Shown one piece after another: positions 1 to 4,806 of a DNA stretch of 6,128 nucleotides; the stretch's first letter is position 1, and each line of letters starts with the position of its first letter. Below the pieces are notes generated by a model. The model did no database searches and had not been told where the DNA came from. It saw only the letters and a program-made list of their open reading frames with translations. The stretch covers positions 1 to 6,128 of the forward strand of contig CAJYBL010000097.1 in NCBI GenBank assembly GCA_913064995.1, read 5' to 3'. Source of the stretch: an uncultured Alphaproteobacteria bacterium. GTDB lineage: Bacteria; Pseudomonadota; Alphaproteobacteria; Puniceispirillales; Puniceispirillaceae. A program made the translations under genes and the position numbers.

Positions 1-542
1 CGCTGGCAGCGGCGTTGGCAGCGGTTCCGCTATTATGGGTGCAGCTTAAGGCCTATCAAAAGGCACGCGTGATGACTTTTTTAAACCCTGAATCCGATGT
101 TTTGGGCGCGGGCTATCAGATCGCGCAATCAAAAATTGCCCTTGGGTCGGGCGGTTTTTTTGGCAAAGGGTTTTTGATGGGAAGTCAAAGCCAGCTAAAT
201 TACCTTCCCGAAAAGCAAACCGACTTTGTTTTCACCATGATTGGTGAAGAATTTGGCTTTGCTGGTAATGTTTTTATCTTGCTGATTTACCTTTTAATGA
301 CCATCGCAATTCTGCGGATTAGTTTTCGCGTGAATAGCCGTTTTGCCCAGCTTACCTGTATCGGCATTGGCATGATGGTGTTTTTCTATATGTTCGTGAA
401 TGTGGCGATGGTGACTGGGTTGCTGCCCGTTGTTGGCGCGCCATTGCCGCTGATTTCTTATGGTGGTACGTCAATGCTGACCGTTTTTATTGGCTTTGGT
501 ATTGTTGCCAGTGCCATTGTTCATGATCGGCGGCAAAGCTAG
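1..542 (+). CDS. rodA: RodA, elongasome SEDS peptidoglycan glycosyltransferase (C-terminal part, 5' cut by window edge)
   Basis: RodA polymerises lipid II into glycan strands during cell elongation, working in the inner membrane with PBP2 and MreBCD. The visible frame starts at base 3 (bases 1-2 end a split codon) and gives about 180 residues of a family that is usually 370-385 long, so roughly the N-terminal half is missing. Seen: the YQKARVMTFLNPESD stretch, GAGYQIAQSKIALGSGG, and the SEDS motif LPEKQTDFVF, whose Asp (codon 222-224) corresponds to the catalytic Asp of RodA/FtsW. IGEEFGFAG follows, then hydrophobic helices and the signature GLLPVVGAPLPLISYGGTSML near the C-terminus. The NPESD and QSKIALGSGG wording favours RodA over FtsW. 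The frame is intact to the TAG at 540-542. In this group rodA normally ends an mreB-mreC-mreD-mrdA-rodA cluster, which would lie upstream. The TTG at 15 is internal, not a start. Confidence 0.95.
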   Translation, partial: LAAALAAVPLLWVQLKAYQKARVMTFLNPESDVLGAGYQIAQSKIALGSGGFFGKGFLMGSQSQLNYLPEKQTDFVFTMIGEEFGFAGNVFILLIYLLMTIAILRISFRVNSRFAQLTCIGIGMMVFFYMFVNVAMVTGLLPVVGAPLPLISYGGTSMLTVFIGFGIVASAIVHDRRQS

Positions 543-552
543 GCAAATCGCT

Positions 553-587
553 GGCTATAGTCATTAGCCGCGCATTTGTTTTTATTT
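553..587 (+). terminator. Weak intrinsic terminator candidate after rodA
   Basis: GGCTA (553-557) can pair with TAGCC (565-569) around a 7-nt loop, with one extra T-G wobble outside. A T-rich stretch (575-587, interrupted by G and A) follows after about 5 nt. The stem is short and the T-run is broken and displaced, so termination may be partial. The position, 10 nt after the rodA stop, fits. The T-rich stretch also carries the -35 of the promoter candidate for the next gene. Confidence 0.3.
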
Positions 588-605
588 AGGTGTATTGATT
601 AAAAT
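576..605 (+). promoter_or_regulatory. Sigma70-like promoter candidate for the bacA homologue
   Basis: TTGTTT (576-581) and TAAAAT (600-605, five of six matches to TATAAT) are separated by 18 nt. This would start transcription near 612 and leave a leader of about 60 nt before the ATG at 672. It lies in the only non-coding gap between rodA and the transporter gene, so the transporter could be transcribed separately from rodA. AT-rich gaps give such matches by chance, so this is a candidate only. Confidence 0.35.
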
Positions 606-636
606 CTAAGCCGGCCCATGTCATATGGATTGCTGT

Positions 637-646
637 TGGCATGCCA
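637..646. repeat. 10-bp perfect palindrome TGGCATGCCA in the bacA leader
   Basis: TGGCATGCCA is its own reverse complement and lies between the predicted transcription start (about 612) and the Shine-Dalgarno at 661-665. It could be a small operator half-site pair or may have no function. A 10-bp palindrome in a gap this size is only mildly unexpected. Confidence 0.2.
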
Positions 647-660
647 TCTTTTCAGATTGC

Positions 661-665
661 GAGGA
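661..665 (+). promoter_or_regulatory. Shine-Dalgarno that fixes the bacA start
   Basis: GAGGA is followed by a 6-nt spacer and then the ATG at 672. The earlier in-frame ATG at 618 has no comparable site (it is preceded by CCGGCCC), so this site decides the start in favour of 672. Confidence 0.7.
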
Positions 666-671
666 ATTGAA

Positions 672-1679
672 ATGTTTTTGTCTTTTTTTAGATCACGTCA
701 ATGGGCGCTTTGGGCTTGGCTTGGCATGGTGGTTATCGTTGGCGGTACCTATTATCAGGTGCAAGTCGATGTGATGATTAATGAATGGTTTGGCCAGTTC
801 TATGATATGGTTCAAAAGGCTCTATCAACACCAAATGCGGTAAAGCAAGCCGAGTTCTTTGGGGCTTTGTTCAGCTTTTTTAAGATTGCTGGCATTTATG
901 TTGTTATCGCAACACTGCTAAGCTTTTTCTCAAAACATTGGGTGTTTCGCTGGCGTACGGCGATGAATGATTACTATACCGGAAACTGGAAGAAGCTTCA
1001 TCAAATCGAAGGCGCATCACAGCGCGTTCAAGAAGATACCAAACGTTTTGCCGCGATTATGGAAGGGCTTGGCGTTGCGTTTCTCGACTCGGTTATGACG
1101 CTTTTTGCCTTTTTGCCGATCCTATGGGGCCTGTCCAAAAATGTAACTGAATTGCCGTTTTTCGGCGTGGTAGAACATTCACTGGTTTATGTGGCGATTG
1201 TTTTTGCGCTGTTTGGCACTGTTGTTCTTGCCGCTGTTGGTTACAAACTACCGGGGTTGGAATTTAACAATCAGGTGGTCGAGGCCGCCTATCGCAAGCA
1301 ATTGGTTTATGGTGAAGATGATACAGACCGGATCACCCCACCAACTGTGAATGAGTTTTTCGGGAATGTGCGTAAAAACTATTACCGCCTGTTTTTCCAT
1401 TATCTTTATTTTGATGTCGCCAAGATTTCCTATTTGCAGGCAGGTGTTCTTGTTCCCTATGTTGCCTTGGCGCCAACAATTGTGTCTGGGGCGATCACCC
1501 TTGGCGTGATGCAGCAGATTGTGCGGGCATTTGGACGGGTTGAATCATCCTTGCAATTTCTGGTTCGCAGCTGGTCAACAATTGTCGAGTTGATTTCGAT
1601 TTACAAGCGCCTTCGGTCGTTCGAGGCAGTTCTTGAAGGCAAAGATGTGCCGCATTGGGAAGGTCAAAAAATCGACTAG
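672..1679 (+). CDS. bacA: SbmA/BacA-family inner-membrane peptide transporter, N-terminally short form
   Basis: The product has 335 residues from ATG 672. SbmA/BacA proteins are homodimeric, proton-driven inner-membrane importers of peptides such as bleomycin-type and proline-rich antimicrobials; rhizobial and Brucella BacA also affects very-long-chain fatty acids on lipid A. Seen: hydrophobic segments at about residues 11-30, 66-86, 136-155, 170-190 and 255-280. Family blocks follow: VFRWRTAMNDYYTGNW (91-106), IEGASQRVQEDTKRFA (112-127), KLPGLEFNNQVVEAAYRKQLVYGEDD (192-217), TPPTV, NYYRLFFHY and a C-terminal YKRLRSFE (311-318). From recalled family sequences, E. coli SbmA is about 406 residues, and this protein begins at the equivalent of its residue 75 or so, so the first membrane segment(s) are absent. 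The frame has a stop at 600-602 just upstream, so the missing part is not encoded here. No ATP-binding domain is present. A relative with a different substrate is possible. Confidence 0.88.
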   Translation: MFLSFFRSRQWALWAWLGMVVIVGGTYYQVQVDVMINEWFGQFYDMVQKALSTPNAVKQAEFFGALFSFFKIAGIYVVIATLLSFFSKHWVFRWRTAMNDYYTGNWKKLHQIEGASQRVQEDTKRFAAIMEGLGVAFLDSVMTLFAFLPILWGLSKNVTELPFFGVVEHSLVYVAIVFALFGTVVLAAVGYKLPGLEFNNQVVEAAYRKQLVYGEDDTDRITPPTVNEFFGNVRKNYYRLFFHYLYFDVAKISYLQAGVLVPYVALAPTIVSGAITLGVMQQIVRAFGRVESSLQFLVRSWSTIVELISIYKRLRSFEAVLEGKDVPHWEGQKID

Positions 1680-1700
1680 CCATAACATCTGACAATAAGG

Positions 1701-1739
1701 CGGCGTGTTTTGCCAATGGTAGAACGCACCGTTTTTTTT
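1701..1739 (+). terminator. Intrinsic terminator for bacA
   Basis: The arm at 1701-1714 pairs with 1718-1731 around the triloop AAT. There are 13 pairs (three of them G-T wobbles) and a single C-A mismatch (1704/1728), directly followed by eight T (1732-1739). It begins 22 nt after the transporter stop. The wobble pairs become A-C mismatches in the opposite transcript and no T-run follows on that side, so it should work mainly in the + direction. The T-run stops only 5 nt short of the hldE stop codon. Confidence 0.75.
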
Positions 1740-1744
1740 ACGGG

Positions 1745-3184
1745 TTAGGCTGTAATCAGCTTGCTTGTCGCATGGCCATCAAGGGTCGAGATAATCAACA
1801 CTCGTCCACCGCGTGCTGCCACAATATCGGCGCCAACAACCTGATCGGCAATATAATCACCACCTTTTACGATAATATCAGGTTGCAAGGTTGCAATAAG
1901 GTCAAAGGGTGTGTCCTCATCAAACACCGCTATGGCATCGACAAAGGGCAGTGCAGCCAGAATGGCGCTTCGCAGTTCGACTGGTTGTGTTGGGCGTCCG
2001 GCGCCCTTTAAACGCTTTACAGAGGTATCTCCATTCAATCCAACGACCAGCCTGTCAGCATTGTGTGCCGCTTCCCGTAAAAGATGGATATGCCCAGGGT
2101 GCAACAAATCAAAACAACCATTGGCAAACGCGATTTTTTGACCAGCATCGCGCCAATTGGTGCATTGCATGGCAATGCTTGGCCAGTCGGTTGGCGGCGG
2201 CGCGCCTGCTAAATGCGCCAAAACTTCACCTGGTGCAACAACGGCGGTTCCCGATTTGCCAATGGCAACACCGGCAGCGTGATTAGCCAGCCGGATAGCA
2301 TCTTCTAAATCAGCATCAGCAACCAATGCACTAGCAAGCATCGCCACCACAGTATCGCCAGCACCAGATACATCGAAAATATCGCGTGCGCTTGCTGGAT
2401 CGTGGAATTGGGTGCCATCAGCCTTGCTGAGCATTATACCGCGTGCGCTCATAGTGGTTAAAATGCTGCTAATGCCAAATTCTTTGGCAAGCGTGGTTGC
2501 TGCCTCGCCAATCGCCTCGATTGAACTCAATATCTGATCAGTGGTGTTTTGCAATTCTGCCAGATTTGGCGTCAGCAGGTCGACACCGGAATAGACTGAG
2601 ATATCGGCGCGTTTTGGATCGGCGATGATCATTTTGCCTTTGGTCTTGGCATGAGCAATGATTTTTTCAAGAAGCAATGGTGGCAGGGCGCCTTTTGCAT
2701 AATCAGACAGCACCACCAGATCGGCATCTTGAATTGCGGGCATAGCATATGAGAAAAATTGTTCGGCGGCGGCGGCGTCAATATCGCTAGCGATCTCATC
2801 ATCGACGCGTAAAATTTGCTGGCTGCCAGCCCGAAAGCGCGTTTTTAGGCTTGTTGGCCTACCGGTGGTGGTAACCAGATCAAAGTGGATGGTGGGAAGC
2901 TTTGTCAATTCGTTATGCAATGATTTTCCGGCTTCATCATCGCCGCATACGCCGATCAAATGCACATGCAACCCCATCTGCGCCAGATTACAGGCTACAT
3001 TTGCGGCTCCGCCCGGCATTTGGCGAATACGGCTTTGGCTTAAAATCGGAACAGGCGCTTCGGGCGAAATGCGGGTCACGGCACCATCAACAAACCGGTC
3101 AAGCATCACATCGCCAAGAACAAGCACGTTTTTGGCTTGAAGTGAGCAAAGTAATCTTGCGGCGTTGGCGATATTAACATTCAT
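1745..3184 (-). CDS. hldE: HldE, bifunctional heptose-7-phosphate kinase / heptose-1-phosphate adenylyltransferase
   Basis: A cytoplasmic enzyme of ADP-L-glycero-D-manno-heptose synthesis for the LPS inner core. The N-terminal domain phosphorylates D-glycero-D-manno-heptose-7-P at C1; the C-terminal domain later transfers AMP from ATP. It is 479 residues long (E. coli HldE about 477), with both domains complete. Kinase domain (PfkB/ribokinase family, about 1-325): VLGDVMLDRF (21-31), ISPEAPVPIL, the PGGAANVACNLAQMG glycine motif (57-71), LSDYAKGAL (159-167), LLTPNLAEL, and the DVSGAGDT anion-hole/catalytic-base motif with Asp277. Nucleotidylyltransferase domain (about 345-479): FANGCFDLLHPGHIHLL with HPGH at 362-365, GLNGDTSVKRLKG, and VKGGDY (439-444). 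The ATG at 3182-3184 matches the family start; upstream is only a weak GAG. It lies 39 nt behind glmU on the same strand, with no terminator seen between them, so co-transcription is likely. No T-run terminator is visible after its stop. Confidence 0.96.
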   Translation of the reverse strand: MNVNIANAARLLCSLQAKNVLVLGDVMLDRFVDGAVTRISPEAPVPILSQSRIRQMPGGAANVACNLAQMGLHVHLIGVCGDDEAGKSLHNELTKLPTIHFDLVTTTGRPTSLKTRFRAGSQQILRVDDEIASDIDAAAAEQFFSYAMPAIQDADLVVLSDYAKGALPPLLLEKIIAHAKTKGKMIIADPKRADISVYSGVDLLTPNLAELQNTTDQILSSIEAIGEAATTLAKEFGISSILTTMSARGIMLSKADGTQFHDPASARDIFDVSGAGDTVVAMLASALVADADLEDAIRLANHAAGVAIGKSGTAVVAPGEVLAHLAGAPPPTDWPSIAMQCTNWRDAGQKIAFANGCFDLLHPGHIHLLREAAHNADRLVVGLNGDTSVKRLKGAGRPTQPVELRSAILAALPFVDAIAVFDEDTPFDLIATLQPDIIVKGGDYIADQVVGADIVAARGGRVLIISTLDGHATSKLITA

Positions 3185-3223
3185 TAGGGTGGCTCATTAT
3201 CAGCAGACGTCAGATCAATTTAT

Positions 3224-4552
3224 CTATTTGGTGTCATTTTCGCGAACGCTGCGATAGCGGGTGGCAGCATCATGGCGAACATCAACCGCGCTTCGCGTCA
3301 CTGCGATGGCATTGGGCGATACATCAGCGGTGATGGTGCTGCCAGCGCCAATAATTGCTCCCGCGCCAATTGTAACAGGGGCGACAAGCGCGGTATTTGA
3401 TCCGATTGACGCGCCATCACCGATCAGGGTTTTGAATTTACCAAAGCCGTCGTAATTACAGGTAATTGTGCCAGCCCCAATATTGGCGCCAACGCCGATT
3501 GTTGTGTCACCAATATAGGTTAGGTGATTGGCCTTGCTTCCGGCACCAATGACAGCCTTTTTCGTTTCGACAAAATTACCGATCTTGACACCTTCATCAG
3601 CATTTGTGCCCGGGCGGAGCCTTGCATAGGGGCCAATAATGCAGCATGCGCCAAGCGTTGCGCCTTCAATATGAGAGAATGATTTAATAATGCAGCCTTC
3701 GCTAATCACACTGCCAGCACCGATAACAACATGCGGTTCGATGATCACATCACGGCCAAAACGGATATCGGCATGAAGAAAAACTGTTTCTGGGGCTTGC
3801 AGGGTTACGCCCTGTTCCATCGCGCTTTGGCGAAGCCGGTTTTGCAGGATAGCCTCGATATGAGCCAAATCTTGGCGGCTATTGACGCCGGCAATTTCGG
3901 TTTCGTCGGTGGTACGGTAAGTGACGTTCAATGCCTGCGCATTGGCATGATAGACAATATCGGTAAGGTAGATTTCGCCCTTGGCATTATCTGAACCGAC
4001 CTTTTCTAGAAGATCAAATAGCAATGGACAACGCACTGCCATAACGCCGCCATTGACCAATCTTTGGTCGCGTTCGCTGTCGCTGGCATCATTATGCTCA
4101 ACAATTTTTTCCAGCTTATGATCATAACTGGTGATTAACCGGCCATAGCCAGTGGGATCAGCCGAATCAAACCCCAAAACCGCGATATCGGCACCATCGG
4201 TAATCGCGTCAGCAAGGCTAGAAAGGGTTTGCGCCGTTATCAATGGCGTGTCGGCATACATGATCAGAGCAATGCCGTCAAAGCCGGCCAGGCTATCGCG
4301 GGCCGCCAATACCGCATGACCGGTGCCTTTTGGTGGGTCTTGGATACAGCTTTTTTGCCCGTCAAGCCAGTTGATGATTGCGTCTGAACCCTTTGGCAGA
4401 ACCGTTACAATATGGCTTGCTGCCGCTGCCTTGGCAGCGTCTAGCGACCATGCCAGCATTGGCCTGCCGCCAATATGATGAAGCGGCTTTGGCAAAGCAG
4501 AGTTGAGACGCGTGCCTTTTCCGGCAGCAAGAATAATGGCAGCAATTTCCAT
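3224..4552 (-). CDS. glmU: GlmU, bifunctional glucosamine-1-P acetyltransferase / GlcNAc-1-P uridylyltransferase
   Basis: A cytoplasmic enzyme that makes UDP-GlcNAc in two steps: acetylation of glucosamine-1-P with acetyl-CoA (C-terminal domain), then uridylyl transfer from UTP (N-terminal domain). The product feeds peptidoglycan and lipid A synthesis. The protein has 442 residues (E. coli 456). N-domain: IILAAGKGTRL (6-16), PKPLHHIGG (21-29), QDPPKGTGHAV (71-81), YADTPLI (99-105) with the Mg-binding Asp101, GYGRLI, NGGVMAV (168-174) and Asn224. The left-handed beta-helix runs from about 250 to 420, with RLRPGTNADEGVKIGNFVETKKA (311-333), NHLTYIGDT with the catalytic His343, GAGTITCNYDG (359-369) and KFKTLIGD. 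The start ATG (4550-4552) gives MEIAAIILAAGKG, matching the family N-terminus. The frame continues upstream to a TTG at 4669, but those 39 residues resemble nothing in GlmU. There is no Shine-Dalgarno before the ATG, and a promoter lies right next to it. Probably first gene of a glmU-hldE unit. Confidence 0.97.
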   Translation of the reverse strand: MEIAAIILAAGKGTRLNSALPKPLHHIGGRPMLAWSLDAAKAAAASHIVTVLPKGSDAIINWLDGQKSCIQDPPKGTGHAVLAARDSLAGFDGIALIMYADTPLITAQTLSSLADAITDGADIAVLGFDSADPTGYGRLITSYDHKLEKIVEHNDASDSERDQRLVNGGVMAVRCPLLFDLLEKVGSDNAKGEIYLTDIVYHANAQALNVTYRTTDETEIAGVNSRQDLAHIEAILQNRLRQSAMEQGVTLQAPETVFLHADIRFGRDVIIEPHVVIGAGSVISEGCIIKSFSHIEGATLGACCIIGPYARLRPGTNADEGVKIGNFVETKKAVIGAGSKANHLTYIGDTTIGVGANIGAGTITCNYDGFGKFKTLIGDGASIGSNTALVAPVTIGAGAIIGAGSTITADVSPNAIAVTRSAVDVRHDAATRYRSVRENDTK

Positions 4553-4558
4553 ATAAAA

Positions 4559-4588
4559 TTTATAATCGGAAATACCGCTGAATGCCAA
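4559..4588 (-). promoter_or_regulatory. Proximal glmU promoter candidate, predicting a leaderless mRNA
   Basis: On the minus strand TTGGCA (4588-4583, five of six to TTGACA) and TATAAA (4564-4559, five of six to TATAAT) are separated by 18 nt. The seventh base after the -10 is the A of the glmU ATG (4552), the usual distance to a transcription start. Transcription would therefore begin at or next to the start codon. This agrees with the complete lack of a Shine-Dalgarno in the AT-rich bases just before the ATG. Confidence 0.45.
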
Positions 4589-4674
4589 ACATTTGCGTGG
4601 TGTGGTTTTGCTTTTAGGGCCAAATTGGGAAAAATCATCAAAAAAGAACCATTCTGGGCTTTCTTTCAATTAAA

Positions 4675-4702
4675 AATATAACTATCACCATTTGATAAAC
4701 AA
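4675..4702 (-). promoter_or_regulatory. Distal glmU promoter candidate
   Basis: On the minus strand TTGTTT (4702-4697) and TATATT (4680-4675) are separated by 16 nt. Transcription would begin near 4668, leaving a leader of about 115 nt before glmU. It may act in addition to, or instead of, the proximal candidate. The region is AT-rich, so chance matches are expected. Confidence 0.3.
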
Positions 4703-4708
4703 TTCGAT

Positions 4709-4723
4709 CCTTAAGGCTTAAGG
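4709..4723. repeat. 15-bp inverted repeat (CCTTAAG-G-CTTAAGG), possible operator
   Basis: CCTTAAG (4709-4715) and CTTAAGG (4717-4723) are perfect inverted arms around a single G. A one-base spacer is too short for an RNA hairpin loop, so if it is functional it would act as duplex DNA, for example as the site of a dimeric regulator. It sits just upstream of the distal glmU promoter candidate and about 85 bp before glmS, so it could affect either or both genes. No known operator is recognised. Confidence 0.35.
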
Positions 4724-4767
4724 GCTTTCGGACAAAGTCTGGGCTTTTGTTAGATCGCCGTGAGGCC

Positions 4768-4806
4768 ATGAAAACCGGCTTAAAGATGATGAAAGAAGGT
4801 AGCTGA
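4768..4806 (+). CDS. Possible 12-codon leader ORF overlapping the glmS start
   Basis: ATG at 4768 opens a frame for MKTGLKMMKEGS and stops with TGA at 4804-4806; the A of TGA is also the A of the glmS ATG (a TGATG junction). Such overlaps are typical of translationally coupled genes, and the glmS Shine-Dalgarno lies inside this ORF. Its own ribosome site is poor: GAGG at 4762-4765 is only 2 nt from the ATG. The frame stays open upstream to 4699 and includes a TTG at 4747. It could be a regulatory leader peptide or a chance reading frame; the sequence alone does not decide. Confidence 0.25.
   Translation: MKTGLKMMKEGS

Larger units (their letters stand above)
4653..4747. repeat. 10-bp direct repeat TCTGGGCTTT in the glmU-glmS gap
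   Basis: TCTGGGCTTT occurs at 4653-4662 and again at 4738-4747 in the same orientation, 85 bp apart, and the core GGGCTTT occurs a third time at 4722-4728. All three are non-coding and lie in the divergent control region. They could be binding sites for a regulator or chance repetition. Confidence 0.25.

Noticed and set aside
618..671. Earlier ATG at 618 as the start of the BacA-type protein
   Set aside because: It would add 18 residues with no Shine-Dalgarno and no match to the family, whereas the ATG at 672 has GAGGA at a 6-nt distance and gives a normal N-terminus for the remaining core.
672..1679. The short BacA as a frameshifted pseudogene whose N-terminus lies in another frame
   Set aside because: Only 129 nt separate it from rodA, too little for about 70 missing residues plus signals, and no frame there reads like a SbmA N-terminus. 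The rest of the gene is intact.
1655..2286. Open frames on the + strand (1655-2011, 1909-2286) opposite the 3' part of hldE
   Set aside because: They are antisense to a gene with clear domain motifs, have no ribosome sites, and their translations are low-complexity Cys/Gln/Arg-rich text with no family resemblance.
4553..4669. A 39-residue N-terminal extension of GlmU from a TTG start at 4669
   Set aside because: GlmU proteins begin just before the LAAGKGTR motif, which fits the ATG at 4552. The extension has no ribosome site and no family resemblance, and a promoter candidate lies within it.
4553..4805. A glmS ribozyme or other riboswitch upstream of glmS
   Set aside because: The glmS ribozyme is known from Gram-positive bacteria, and I see no matching pseudoknot core or other riboswitch pattern. 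A covariance-model scan would settle it.
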